DNA of 64,000 nucleotides. Origin: Methylotenera versatilis 79 (GTDB lineage: Bacteria; Pseudomonadota; Gammaproteobacteria; Burkholderiales; Methylophilaceae). Shown here piece after piece: positions 26,851 through 35,963 of this stretch. A program made the position numbers and the translations under genes. Each line of letters starts with the position of its first letter. Positions within the stretch are counted from its first letter, which is position 1. The stretch covers positions 1,612,001 through 1,676,000 of the forward strand of contig NZ_ARVX01000001.1 of NCBI RefSeq assembly GCF_000384375.1, given 5' to 3'. The notes under the pieces are model-generated. The model ran no database searches and was not told the origin of the DNA. It was given only the letters and a program-made list of their open reading frames with translations.

Positions 26851-26898
26851 CTGAAAAACAGTCGCCCACTAAAAGTTGGTGGCAGCGACTGATTTCAG
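26851..26898 (+). terminator. Strong stem-loop after mxaD
   Basis: CTGAAA (26851-26856), CAGTCGC (26859-26865) and CCAC (26866-26869) pair with GTGG (26879-26882), GCGACTG (26885-26891) and TTTCAG (26893-26898), giving a long stem with small bulges. There is no long T-run after it, so it may be a weak terminator, an RNA-processing site or a 3' stabiliser of the mxa mRNA. Confidence 0.55.
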
Positions 26899-27029
26899 TA
26901 TTTAAACTTTTATAAAAAGCATTATAAGCAATGCCTTTGGTGTTGCTTATTTTGTTAAGGATGATTTTATTCACATGCACATTTATTGAAGTGCGCAAAC
27001 CAATAATTGACAAACAAAGAGGAAAGACC

Positions 27030-27395
27030 ATGCCTGTGATTGAGTTGACTGCCGCTAATTTTAAAAAAGTGATAGAAGCAAATGCTTTTGTGATTGTGGA
27101 TTTTTGGGCGGAATGGTGCGCGCCGTGCATGAAATTTTTAGATGTTTACACAACCGTCGCCAATCAAACACCAGATATCGTTTTCGGCAAACTGAACACG
27201 GATGATTATCCCGATATTGCTGCTTATTTTGATGTGAAACAAGTACCATGTATTTTTGCCATTCGTGATCAAGTGATCATCGATGGTCAAGTGGGTGAAA
27301 TGACACAGAAAAAATTTACCGAGATGATTCAAATGTGGCGCGCTTTTGATAACACCGAAGTTAACAAACATTTTGATGCCAAATTGAGCGCTTAA
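27030..27395 (+). CDS. Thioredoxin-like protein downstream of the mxa operon
   Basis: A 121-residue thioredoxin-fold protein with the redox pair C30-A-P-C33 (FWAEWCAPC) and the cis-proline at P73. An additional cysteine, C74, directly follows the cis-proline (QVPC), which is unusual. There is no signal peptide, so it is cytoplasmic. I start it at ATG 27030, preceded by AGAGGAAAG. The C-terminus has about 20 residues beyond a normal thioredoxin. A paralogue that aligns without gaps over the first 80 residues lies at 62487-62879. Its link to methanol oxidation is by position only. Confidence 0.88.
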   Translation: MPVIELTAANFKKVIEANAFVIVDFWAEWCAPCMKFLDVYTTVANQTPDIVFGKLNTDDYPDIAAYFDVKQVPCIFAIRDQVIIDGQVGEMTQKKFTEMIQMWRAFDNTEVNKHFDAKLSA

Positions 27396-27433
27396 AGTCG
27401 ACGTTAAACCCTTCATAAAGGCGTACTAGCGAA

Positions 27434-28156
27434 ATGAATAAATTTAGTGCAAAACCGTTAAAGTTATTAAAAATTCGCGGTTTTATTTTATTGTTTTCAC
27501 TGTTGGTTTTAATATTATTTATGCCTGCCATTCACGCCGAATCTGCTCAAAAGAAGTCTGCTCGAACAAAAAATGCTAACAGTGCAGAAATGGCAAAGCA
27601 ATCAATGGCTTTGCATAGCGAAACATTGCAAAAATTAATGTTGACGTTATATCAATACAATCCAAAACAACTTAAAAAAAGCACGCAAGTAAGCGCCGAA
27701 GAAATGGTTCAATGGACATTTGAAGGTCCATTTGGCTGGAAATTCGATGGCGTCAGGCGATTACAAGGCACTGATGCACTTAAGCTTACAAGTGATGCAA
27801 ACTTTCCGGGTGATCGCGTTTTAGCGTTGGTCGCTGGGCTGCAGACCATGCTCGCTAAAGCCTACGGTGGGAAAACCGAATATGATTTTTCTGGCGAGAT
27901 TAATCCACAAAATTTATACAATGCCGCGCGCAATATAGAAATAACCAGTATCAAACTTAACCAGTTAAATAGTGGAATTATTTTACCAAATGGCGATAAG
28001 CCCGCTGACTTAAAACCTACTGACTTAACCCATGAATTGATTGAAGTAATCAGCCGTGTAGATACGGATGCGAATCGAATAGCTAAACAAAAAAAGCAAG
28101 TGATTCAGCTGTTGGATAAGAACTCACTGCAAGCAGCAGAGTGGCAACCACAATAG
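27434..28156 (+). CDS. Exported protein of unknown function downstream of mxa genes
   Basis: A 240-residue protein with a long signal sequence (FILLFSLLVLILFMPAIHA before ESAQ) and a Lys-rich mature start. The body includes WTFEGPFGWKFDGVRRLQGTD-like text around residues 95-115 and a helical C-terminal third. I do not recognise the family. Gene order (after mxaD and the thioredoxin-like gene) suggests it may correspond to mxaE-type genes that follow mxaD in some methylotrophs, but that rests on position only. It starts 38 bases after the thioredoxin-like gene. Confidence 0.7.
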   Translation: MNKFSAKPLKLLKIRGFILLFSLLVLILFMPAIHAESAQKKSARTKNANSAEMAKQSMALHSETLQKLMLTLYQYNPKQLKKSTQVSAEEMVQWTFEGPFGWKFDGVRRLQGTDALKLTSDANFPGDRVLALVAGLQTMLAKAYGGKTEYDFSGEINPQNLYNAARNIEITSIKLNQLNSGIILPNGDKPADLKPTDLTHELIEVISRVDTDANRIAKQKKQVIQLLDKNSLQAAEWQPQ

Positions 28157-28239
28157 ATTAAGCAAACAAAGTCAGGCATTAAAGTTTGATTTAAAAGCGT
28201 ATTCAATATTCATTAAATGCAGTATTAAACAGAGGATTT

Positions 28240-28782
28240 ATGAAAAATAAACTGTTAAAACTGGTCTTATTAATCACGACTTTATCTGCTTGCGAGCAAC
28301 GGGAAGTTGAACGTTCCAATGATGACGCGGCAGCGCAAATTGAAAATAATGCCGAAAATAAATCTGAACTAGATTACGAATTAGATGCGCTACGATTGAT
28401 GCCATTTTTGGCGGTGCATGATGACCCAATTGCTGCGGCATGGTTGAGTTTGCAAGACCATCGTTTGCAAAATAGCCGTAACCAAGCCAATTATCAGCCA
28501 ACGCCAGCCAATATTGCGCAATATGAAACACGTATTCAGTTATTAGCCAAACAGCTAAAAGAAGATAGACGCATTATCGCCAACCGCACAGTGCAAACGC
28601 GGGATTTATTGGTGCAAAATAATATGCAAGGAAGCGTAATTAATTTACTAGATGGGATGATAGAAGTGGCACGCGTTGGCGTTGAGGGCGATTATGGCAG
28701 TTATTGTCAATGGTATGTGAACTTGCGCCAAAGTCAGCTGAGTCATCAAGATGCGATTAATAAAATGAAGGAGTTAAAGTAA
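28240..28782 (+). CDS. Lipoprotein of unknown function downstream of mxa genes
   Basis: A 180-residue predicted lipoprotein: the lipobox LSAC places the lipidated Cys at residue 18, followed by a charged linker (EQREVERSNDDAAAQIENN). The remainder is largely helical, with a conserved-looking ALRLMPFLAVHDDPIAAAWLSLQDHRLQ region. Ribosome site AGAGGA is just upstream of the ATG. It may be the mxaH-like member of the operon tail by position; no motif confirms this. A bidirectional hairpin follows before dapD. Confidence 0.7.
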   Translation: MKNKLLKLVLLITTLSACEQREVERSNDDAAAQIENNAENKSELDYELDALRLMPFLAVHDDPIAAAWLSLQDHRLQNSRNQANYQPTPANIAQYETRIQLLAKQLKEDRRIIANRTVQTRDLLVQNNMQGSVINLLDGMIEVARVGVEGDYGSYCQWYVNLRQSQLSHQDAINKMKELK

Positions 28783-28839
28783 CTAAATAACTCACAAAAA
28801 TCTGGTGATATTGGTTTTTAATGACTAACTAGGTAATTA

Positions 28840-28868
28840 ATGAAACGCAACTTTGCGTTGCGTTTCAT
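28840..28868. terminator. Bidirectional terminator between the mxa-linked lipoprotein gene and dapD
   Basis: ATGAAACGCAAC (28840-28851) and GTTGCGTTTCAT (28857-28868) are perfect 12-base arms around a five-base loop, located between two convergent genes. The T-runs are short on both sides, so it may be moderate in strength, but it can serve both strands. Confidence 0.7.
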
Positions 28869-28894
28869 TTATCGATACTTCAATAAGTAGCTAA

Positions 28895-29722
28895 TTAAAT
28901 GCCACGTAACAATTCGTTAATGCCTACTTTACCTAATGTTTTTGCATCTACTTTTTTAACAATCACTGCACAATACAAGCTGTAACTGCCATCTTTAGAA
29001 GGTAGGTTGCCTGAAACCACTACAGAGCCAGCAGGAACGCGGCCATAAAATACTTCGCCTGTTTCGCGATCGTAAATTTTAGTACTTTGGCCAATATACA
29101 CGCCCATTGAGATGACGCAGTTATCTTCTACGATTACGCCTTCAACCACTTCACTGCGTGCGCCGACAAAACAATTGTCACCAATAATGGTTGGGCCTGC
29201 TTGTACTGGCTCTAATACGCCACCAATACCTACGCCGCCAGATAAATGCACGTTTTTACCGATTTGTGCGCATGAACCCACAGTTGCCCATGTATCCACC
29301 ATTGTGCCTTCACCTACATAAGCGCCAATGTTGACATATGACGGCATTAACACCGCATTTTTACCAATAAATGAGCCACGACGCACGATTGCATTTGGCA
29401 CTACGCGGAAGCCGCCTGCTTTGAAATCTTCTTCTGTGTAATCGGCAAATTTTGGTGGCACTTTGTCAAAGTATTTAGTCACACCGTCATCTAATAATTT
29501 GTTGTCTTCTAATCTAAAAGATAACAACACGGCTTTTTTTAGCCATTGATGTGTTTCCCAAGTTTGTGTATCGCCAATACGGCTAGCCACGCGCAAAGTG
29601 CCTGCATCTAAATCTTTCAGCACAGATTCAACATGTACTTTTAGTTCTGGCGTTGCATTGCTAGGGTTAATATTGGCGCGGTCTTCAAACGCAGCTTCGA
29701 TAATACTTTGACGTGGGTCCAT
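28895..29722 (-). CDS. dapD: Tetrahydrodipicolinate N-succinyltransferase
   Basis: A 275-residue left-handed beta-helix acyltransferase. Hexapeptide repeats run from about residue 105 to 215 (for example [17 protein letters not shown] and [12 protein letters not shown]), and [19 protein letters not shown] precedes them. The enzyme transfers succinate to tetrahydrodipicolinate in the lysine and diaminopimelate pathway, one step group before DapE (10211-11380). The length is normal. It stands alone on the minus strand. Confidence 0.97.
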   Translation of the reverse strand: MDPRQSIIEAAFEDRANINPSNATPELKVHVESVLKDLDAGTLRVASRIGDTQTWETHQWLKKAVLLSFRLEDNKLLDDGVTKYFDKVPPKFADYTEEDFKAGGFRVVPNAIVRRGSFIGKNAVLMPSYVNIGAYVGEGTMVDTWATVGSCAQIGKNVHLSGGVGIGGVLEPVQAGPTIIGDNCFVGARSEVVEGVIVEDNCVISMGVYIGQSTKIYDRETGEVFYGRVPAGSVVVSGNLPSKDGSYSLYCAVIVKKVDAKTLGKVGINELLRGI

Positions 29723-29848
29723 ATTGTTCTCAGAGGTAGTTAATTAAGCAAAGGCGTTATTTTAACCTATATCAACATTTAGCCAAAAATAATGCGATTT
29801 AAATAAAAGTGGCCTGCAGCAAACGTGACTTAACAATCAATTAATTTA

Positions 29849-29886
29849 GCTAAATAAAAAACGCGTTGTGATAAACAACGCGTTTT
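29849..29886 (-). terminator. Intrinsic terminator of the M48 protease gene
   Basis: AAAACGCGTTGT (29858-29869) pairs with ACAACGCGTTTT (29875-29886) around a five-base loop. On the minus strand the stem is followed by a T-rich tract (TTTTTATTTA). It lies 35 bases after the stop of the M48 gene. Confidence 0.8.
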
Positions 29887-29921
29887 AATTGAGTTAACCT
29901 ATTTTTTTGCTCAATTTTTAA

Positions 29922-30740
29922 TTAACCATTTTTCTTTTTAGCCGCTTCATACAACGGTCTTACTTTTGGCGCTAAGGCTTTTAATTCAGCAATGCGATTT
30001 TCACTGGCCGGATGCGTGCTGAAAAATTCAGGTGGCGCGCTTTTGCTTTGTGCACCCATTTTCTGCCATAAAGTCACGGCTGCATCTGGGTTGAAACCTG
30101 CGCGGGCTGCTAATTCCAAGCCCATTTTATCCGCTTCACGTTCTTGTTCACGACCATTCGGCAATGCGAAAAACAATTGAGAACCAGCGCCTGCGGCTTG
30201 TGTTGCGACGGCGCCTGCTGTGCCAGTGGCAAAAGCCGCTAATGCTTGCAGACCAAATTGTTGTACATAAGCTTGCGACATACGTTCGCGGCCGTGTTCG
30301 CGCAATGCGTGTGCGATCTCATGGCCAATCACTGCAGCAAGTTCGTCATCGGTTGCCTTTAATTTGTCAACCAAGCCAGATAACACCATGATTTTTCCAC
30401 CTGGCATGCAATACGCATTCAGTTCATCATTTTGCTCTACGTTCACTTCCCATTTCCAATTAACGGCATCTGGGCGAAACACGCCAACTTGCGCAATCAA
30501 TCTATTCGATATGCCGCGCACGCGCGCCAACATGGCTGGGTTAGCATTGAGCGTTTTTTTCGTCTGCGCTTCTTTTAGCGTTTGTGTGTAAGCTTGCGCA
30601 GACATTGTGTCGACTTCGCTGGATGGCAATAACATAAATTGCGAGCGACTGACGCCAGAAACACTGCTGTTGGTTGTGGTGGCACATCCAGCAAGCTGCA
30701 TGGAAAGTGCGGTGAATACAATAGCTGTAATTTTTTTCAT
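29922..30740 (-). CDS. M48-family metalloprotease lipoprotein (LoiP/YcaL-like)
   Basis: A 272-residue predicted lipoprotein with lipobox LAGC (Cys19). The zinc site is H140-E141-IA-H144 (VIGHEIAHALREH), with the third ligand in REQEREADKMGLELAARAGF. NAYCMPGGKIMVLSGL before the zinc site is typical of this family. E. coli relatives LoiP and YcaL degrade misassembled outer-membrane proteins such as stalled LptD or porins. It is a single-gene unit with its own terminator. Confidence 0.9.
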   Translation of the reverse strand: MKKITAIVFTALSMQLAGCATTTNSSVSGVSRSQFMLLPSSEVDTMSAQAYTQTLKEAQTKKTLNANPAMLARVRGISNRLIAQVGVFRPDAVNWKWEVNVEQNDELNAYCMPGGKIMVLSGLVDKLKATDDELAAVIGHEIAHALREHGRERMSQAYVQQFGLQALAAFATGTAGAVATQAAGAGSQLFFALPNGREQEREADKMGLELAARAGFNPDAAVTLWQKMGAQSKSAPPEFFSTHPASENRIAELKALAPKVRPLYEAAKKKNG

Positions 30741-30930
30741 TGGCGTTTCTTTCTTATCAAAATAACGAACAAATGGTTAACGTTTCAGACCACACTATTA
30801 ACGGTTCAATGACGAAAATGGTTGAATAAATTTATCAATCTAAACTTTTAATATATCTATCAGTAACGCCTAATTTTAATATCTTTTAAATTAACTGTAT
30901 TGTAAATCTAAGCGTTTAAATTCGGCGCCT

Positions 30931-32814
30931 TTAAATTTTAACCTGAGCACCCAACTCAACAACGCGATTAGGTGGCAATTTAAATTGATTGGTAATCGTT
31001 TCCGCGGTGCGGAATAAGCCAATAAAGATTTTCTTACGCCAAATCGCCATGCCCGTTTTTTCAGAGGGAATCAGAATTTCTTTGCCGATAAAAAAGGATG
31101 TTTCCATCGGCTCGACTGTAATGCCTCGAGCGGCGCATAAGACTAAATCGCGCGGCAAATCAGGCTCATCTTTAAAACCATAACGCACTGTCACGCGATA
31201 AAACTCATGCAGCATCGCTTCCACTGTCACGCGTTCTTCGTCATTAGTATGCGGCACATCTAAAAACTTAACGGTTAAAATCATCACTTTTTCATGCAGC
31301 ACTTTGTTGTGTTTTAAGTTATGCAACATGGCATGCGGCACACCTTCTGGATTTGGTGTCATAAACACTGCAATGCCTGGCACGCGTTGTGGCGGGTGTG
31401 CACCAACGGCTTCAATAAATGGTTCAATCGCCATTGATTCGGATTTTAAGCGCTCATAAACCAAAAATCGGCCATTTTTCCAAGTGAGCATCAATACAAA
31501 AATTACCGCGCCGATAACCAAAGGCACCCAGCCGCCATCTGCTACTTTTAATACGTTTGCGCCGAAAAAAGCTAAATCGATGGTTAAGAATAAGACAATG
31601 AGCAAGCCAGTTTTTAATTTGCTCCAGCGCCAAATTTCTGTGAATACGATGGATGCTAATAAAGTAGTGATAACCATATCACCTGTCACCGCGATACCAT
31701 AAGCTGCGGCTAAATCGCCAGAGCTACCAAAGCCAACTACCAGCGCCATTACGCCGATCATCAACCCCCAATTGACGCGCGGCATGTAGACTTGGCCTTG
31801 TTCGCTTTCAGAAGTGTGTTGAATGTGCATGCGCGGTAAGTAGCCTAATTGTAAGGCTTGGCGCGATACAGAAAATGCGCCAGTGATGACGGCTTGCGAC
31901 GCGATAACAGTCGCTAATGTAGCCAAAATAATCAGCGGAATAACAGCCCATTCTGGCGCTAATAAATAAAAGGGATTTTTAATCGATGTGGCGTTGTGCA
32001 ATATCAACGCGCCTTGTCCAAAGTAATTCAATAGCAAAGCTGGCAACACAAATCCAAACCAAGCTAGGCGAATCGGGTAGCGGCCAAAATGTCCCATATC
32101 CGCATAAAGTGCTTCTGCGCCCGTTACTGCCAACACCACTGCACCCAGTGCCACAAAGGCGACCCACGGCTGTGTAGTAAAAAATTTGATCGCATAAATC
32201 GGGTTAAGTGCGTTCAATATAGTTGGATCATGCAGAATGTTGATGATGCCCAATAAACCTAAAGTGCCAAACCACAACACCATCACTGGGCCAAAAAACG
32301 CGCCAACAATCGCAGTGCCTTTGCTTTGCGCCCAAAATAACAAGAACAACACCACCAACGTAATCGGCACAATGAGTGTATGCAAACTCGGCGCGGCAAT
32401 CTCTAAACCTTCAACCGCGGATAATACGGAAATAGCTGGCGTAATCATGCCGTCTGCATAAAACATACAGGCACCTAAAATGCCCAGCAGCATAATGTAA
32501 CGTTGTTTTCTACTATTGCCATGCGCGTTACGGGAAGCCAGCGCCAGCAAAGCCATAATGCCGCCTTCGCCACGGTTATCAGCACGCATAATAAACGCGA
32601 CGTATTTGAGCGAAACGATTAAGATTAAGGCCCATGTGATGAGCGACAAAATGCCGTAAACATTTAATGGATTAAGCGGCAACAAGTGATGACCAGTGGA
32701 AAAAACTTCTTTCATGGTATACAAAGGGCTTGTGCCAATATCGCCGAATACGACGCCCAGAGCGGCAAGCGCCATGGTTGGTAGAGTTGCTTTACGAGGG
32801 GTTTGATTATCCAT
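30931..32814 (-). CDS. kup: Kup-family potassium uptake transporter
   Basis: A 627-residue membrane protein with about twelve helices and a C-terminal cytoplasmic domain. The N-terminus has LGVVFGDIGTSPLYTMKEVF, the Kup signature, and later GEGGIMALLALA and GAEALYADMGHFG match the family. It imports potassium with protons. I start it at the ATG at 32814 (MDNQTPRKA); a GTG four codons upstream is also open. No regulatory partner is visible. Confidence 0.95.
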   Translation of the reverse strand: MDNQTPRKATLPTMALAALGVVFGDIGTSPLYTMKEVFSTGHHLLPLNPLNVYGILSLITWALILIVSLKYVAFIMRADNRGEGGIMALLALASRNAHGNSRKQRYIMLLGILGACMFYADGMITPAISVLSAVEGLEIAAPSLHTLIVPITLVVLFLLFWAQSKGTAIVGAFFGPVMVLWFGTLGLLGIINILHDPTILNALNPIYAIKFFTTQPWVAFVALGAVVLAVTGAEALYADMGHFGRYPIRLAWFGFVLPALLLNYFGQGALILHNATSIKNPFYLLAPEWAVIPLIILATLATVIASQAVITGAFSVSRQALQLGYLPRMHIQHTSESEQGQVYMPRVNWGLMIGVMALVVGFGSSGDLAAAYGIAVTGDMVITTLLASIVFTEIWRWSKLKTGLLIVLFLTIDLAFFGANVLKVADGGWVPLVIGAVIFVLMLTWKNGRFLVYERLKSESMAIEPFIEAVGAHPPQRVPGIAVFMTPNPEGVPHAMLHNLKHNKVLHEKVMILTVKFLDVPHTNDEERVTVEAMLHEFYRVTVRYGFKDEPDLPRDLVLCAARGITVEPMETSFFIGKEILIPSEKTGMAIWRKKIFIGLFRTAETITNQFKLPPNRVVELGAQVKI

Positions 32815-32903
32815 GTTAATGCGCACTGTTACGATTTAGCATTATCAACCAATTAAATGGGCAAACCAATATTAATTAACACAAATTCAAACCTTTTTTA
32901 AGG

Positions 32904-34184
32904 TTAATGGTCTTTTTTGTTACTAATGGCTTTTTCAATGGAAATGACTTTGGCTTTTGCACTGCCCTTGTAAAAAGTAATATTCAGACGCGATTCTGGC
33001 GTGATTTGTTGAGCATCGATAATCAATTCGGCGGACTTTGGATTGAGCAGATCATTTTGACTTACTTCACTATGCACAATCGCATAACCTCTTGCCAATA
33101 CCGCATTTGGGCTTAGCTGCTCTAAGCTGCTCGATAAACGTAATAATCGGTGCTGATAGTTTTGCAGATTTTGTTGTAAGGATAAATTTAAACGATGCTG
33201 CAATTGTTTAATTTGTGTAGCGCGATTCTCAATTTGTTGTTTGGGTGAAATCAGCCTGCGCGCTAAAAAATCCAGCTTTTGTGCGGTTTGATTGAGCAAA
33301 AAGTTAACCTGTTTATTCAGTCTATTTTGTAGGTTAAGTAGTTGATTCTGCAATACTCTAATATCCGCACAAGCCAATTCTGCCGCCGCTGTAGGCGTTG
33401 CGGCGCGCATATCTGCTACAAAATCACAAATAGTAAAATCCGTTTCGTGGCCTACGCCAGAAATGGTTGGAATCGGACAATCGTCTATTGCACGCGCAAC
33501 GACTTCTTCGTTAAATTGCCACAAATCTTCCATACTACCGCCACCACGGCAAATAATCAGCGTATCGACTTCGGCACGTTCACTGGCTGTGCGAATTGCT
33601 TTAGCAATCAGCGCTGCAGCGCCTTTACCTTGCACGGGCGTTGGGTAAATAATGACTTTGATATTGGGATTTCGGCGTCTAAGCGTAGTTAATACATCGC
33701 GCAAAGCGGCTGCATCGGGCGAAGTCACAATGCCAATCGTCAGCGGATTGGAAGGTATTGGCTTTTTAAATGCTGCATCAAACAAACCTTCATGTGCGAG
33801 CTTGGCTTTGAGTTTTTCAAACGCTTCAAACAGCGCACCCAAACCGGCTTTTTGCACAAATTCAACCGTTAACTGAAAATCGCCACGCGCTTCATACAGA
33901 GTAACGGTGGCGCGCGCTTCGATTTTATCGCCTTCGCGCGGCGTAAAATCGACATAACTATTGCGCCCTTTAAACATCACACATTTAACTTGTGCGGTTT
34001 GGTCTTTCAACGAAAAATACCAATGGCCTGAAGCGGCGCGGGTAAAATTAGATATTTCGCCAGACACCCAAAATAGCGGAAAAGATTGCTCCAACACCTC
34101 GCGCGCTAAACGATTTAGCTCGCTTACGGTCAGTATGTTGGCAGGTAATATTTGCGAATCGGTGTGGCTTGTGGGTTCAGTCAT
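32904..34184 (-). CDS. xseA: Exodeoxyribonuclease VII large subunit
   Basis: A 426-residue protein with an N-terminal OB-fold (LFWVSGEISNFTRAASGHWYFSLKD, KCVMFKG) and the catalytic region (IICRGGGSMEDLWQFNEE, PTISGVGHETDFTICDFVADMRAATPTAAAE), followed by a coiled coil of about 120 residues that carries XseB. The enzyme degrades single-stranded DNA. It is followed on the minus strand by kup after 90 bases and is divergent from dsbB. The small subunit gene xseB is not in this window. Confidence 0.96.
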   Translation of the reverse strand: MTEPTSHTDSQILPANILTVSELNRLAREVLEQSFPLFWVSGEISNFTRAASGHWYFSLKDQTAQVKCVMFKGRNSYVDFTPREGDKIEARATVTLYEARGDFQLTVEFVQKAGLGALFEAFEKLKAKLAHEGLFDAAFKKPIPSNPLTIGIVTSPDAAALRDVLTTLRRRNPNIKVIIYPTPVQGKGAAALIAKAIRTASERAEVDTLIICRGGGSMEDLWQFNEEVVARAIDDCPIPTISGVGHETDFTICDFVADMRAATPTAAAELACADIRVLQNQLLNLQNRLNKQVNFLLNQTAQKLDFLARRLISPKQQIENRATQIKQLQHRLNLSLQQNLQNYQHRLLRLSSSLEQLSPNAVLARGYAIVHSEVSQNDLLNPKSAELIIDAQQITPESRLNITFYKGSAKAKVISIEKAISNKKDH

Positions 34185-34236
34185 GCGGCTTTATCAATTA
34201 CAATCATTTATTAAGTGAATTATAGGTTAACTCAAT

Positions 34237-34746
34237 ATGATACGAAAAATATTTAACACCTTTTTAACAGGCAAAAATGGCTATTTGCTCGGCTTTATTT
34301 TGTGCTTTTGTATCGTTGCATTAGCGTTAGTCATTCAAACTACTTACCATTTAGAACCTTGCCCATTATGTATTTCGCAGCGCATTATATTCATGAGTTT
34401 AGGCGTGCTGTTTTTAATTGCCGCATTTATTCCGCCTGCGAATATGCTTAAAAAAATATTTGCCGCTTTACAAGTGTTAACTGCGTTAGGCGGCGCGGGC
34501 GTGGCGATTCGGCATTGGTATTTGCAGGCGAATCGTGAAAGTATGGTTGCAGATTGCGGCGTGGGTTTTGATTATATGTTCGATAATTTTCCGCTGCAAA
34601 AAGCCTTTAAATTATTGTTCCGTGGCACCGGAGATTGCGCGGCAATCGACTGGACCTTCTTAGGTTTAACCTTGCCACAATTAGGTTTGATCTCATTTTT
34701 AAGTTTTGCACTTTATGCGATTTATCTAGTCGCTAGAAAAGCCTAA
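34237..34746 (+). CDS. dsbB: Disulfide bond formation protein DsbB
   Basis: A 169-residue inner-membrane protein with four helices. The first periplasmic loop carries the quinone-linked pair C42-P-L-C45 (LEPCPLCISQR) and the second loop C107 and C134. This is the complete DsbB set, which reoxidises DsbA with ubiquinone. It would support disulfides in exported proteins, including those of methanol dehydrogenase encoded in this window. A small membrane protein gene follows eight bases downstream. Confidence 0.95.
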   Translation: MIRKIFNTFLTGKNGYLLGFILCFCIVALALVIQTTYHLEPCPLCISQRIIFMSLGVLFLIAAFIPPANMLKKIFAALQVLTALGGAGVAIRHWYLQANRESMVADCGVGFDYMFDNFPLQKAFKLLFRGTGDCAAIDWTFLGLTLPQLGLISFLSFALYAIYLVARKA

Positions 34747-34754
34747 AACAACCT

Positions 34755-34991
34755 ATGTTAAATTATTGGAAAGTTGGCTTAAAAACTGGGTTAACTGCAT
34801 TTGTCATTTTTTTGGCCGCATTATTTGTATATGGCTTATTTAATGACTTCATTTTTTGGCATGCTTTCGCACATGCAGGCACACAATCAGGCATCGCTTA
34901 CATGATTTATTATGGCGTGTTTGCTGGGCCAATCATCATTTTATTGGTGGCATTTACAACGATGACTGTGAAAAATTTAAAGAATCAATAA
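34755..34991 (+). CDS. Small membrane protein of unknown function
   Basis: A 78-residue protein with two predicted membrane helices (about 10-30 and 46-70) and a short His-rich loop between them (WHAFAHAGTQSG). It begins eight bases after dsbB in the same direction, suggesting co-transcription. I do not recognise a family. Confidence 0.6.
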   Translation: MLNYWKVGLKTGLTAFVIFLAALFVYGLFNDFIFWHAFAHAGTQSGIAYMIYYGVFAGPIIILLVAFTTMTVKNLKNQ

Positions 34992-35044
34992 TTCAAACAA
35001 AACCCAAATGAAAAGATTGAATAAAAGTTAACAGATTGAATCAT

Positions 35045-35947
35045 ATGAATATTAATAGCTTAGATAGTACGTTAGACAATTTTATCGGCAACACGCCGCT
35101 GGTTAAGTTACAGCGCATGAACCCAATCCCCAGCAACACTATTTTGTTAAAACTAGAAGGTAATAATCCTGCTGGTTCAGTCAAAGATAGGCCTGCGTAC
35201 AATATGATTATGCGCGCGGAAGCGCGTGGCGACATTAAGCCAGGCGACACGTTAATTGAGGCAACCAGTGGTAACACAGGCATCGCGTTGGCAATGGTAG
35301 CTGCCATGCGCGGCTATAAAATGGTGTTGGTGATGCCTGATAATCAAACGATTGAGCGTCGTCAAAGCATGAAAGCCTATGGTGCAGAGCTGGTATTAAC
35401 GCCCAAAGATGGCAGCATGGAATTGGCGCGCGATGTCGCCATGAAAATGCAGTTGGAAGGCGAGGGCATTGTGCTGGATCAGTTCGGCAATCAAGATAAT
35501 CCGCTGGCGCATTATGAAACGACTGGGCCAGAAATCTGGCGCGATACCGCAGGAAAAATCACCCATTTTGTCTCCAGCATGGGTACCACTGGCACGATTA
35601 TGGGCGTTTCGCGTTACTTAAAAGAGCAAAATCCCAATATTCAAATTATCGGTGTGCAACCAGAAGATGGCGCGCAGATTCCAGGCATTCGTAAATGGCC
35701 AGTGGAATATATGCCGACTATTTTTGATGCAAAACGTGTGGATGAATTGCGTTATGTCAGCCAAAAAAATGCTGAAAATATCACGCGAAAACTAGCAGCA
35801 GAAGAAGGCATATTTGCTGGAGTATCCAGTGGCGGCGGGCTTTATACTGCGCTACAAATTTCAAAAGAAGTGGCAAACGCAGTGATTGTTTCCATTGTGT
35901 GCGATAGAGGCGACCGTTATCTTTCTGCAGGCGTTTTCCCCGCCTAA
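35045..35947 (+). CDS. cysM: Cysteine synthase B
   Basis: A 300-residue fold-type II pyridoxal-phosphate enzyme. The lysine that binds the cofactor is in GNNPAGSVKDRPA, the substrate loop is EATSGNTGIALAM, and the phosphate loop is SSMGTTGTIMG. The shorter C-terminus and KDRPA motif (CysK has KDR-IA) point to CysM, which can use thiosulfate as well as sulfide. I use ATG 35045 in place of an upstream in-frame TTG. The stop lies 16 bases before the likely ydbH-like start. Confidence 0.93.
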   Translation: MNINSLDSTLDNFIGNTPLVKLQRMNPIPSNTILLKLEGNNPAGSVKDRPAYNMIMRAEARGDIKPGDTLIEATSGNTGIALAMVAAMRGYKMVLVMPDNQTIERRQSMKAYGAELVLTPKDGSMELARDVAMKMQLEGEGIVLDQFGNQDNPLAHYETTGPEIWRDTAGKITHFVSSMGTTGTIMGVSRYLKEQNPNIQIIGVQPEDGAQIPGIRKWPVEYMPTIFDAKRVDELRYVSQKNAENITRKLAAEEGIFAGVSSGGGLYTALQISKEVANAVIVSIVCDRGDRYLSAGVFPA

Positions 35948-35963
35948 AAACGCACATTTCGTC

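Noticed and set aside
33342-33692. Plus-strand open frame of 116 codons within xseA
   Set aside because: It is antisense to the conserved catalytic region of xseA and shows no recognisable protein features.
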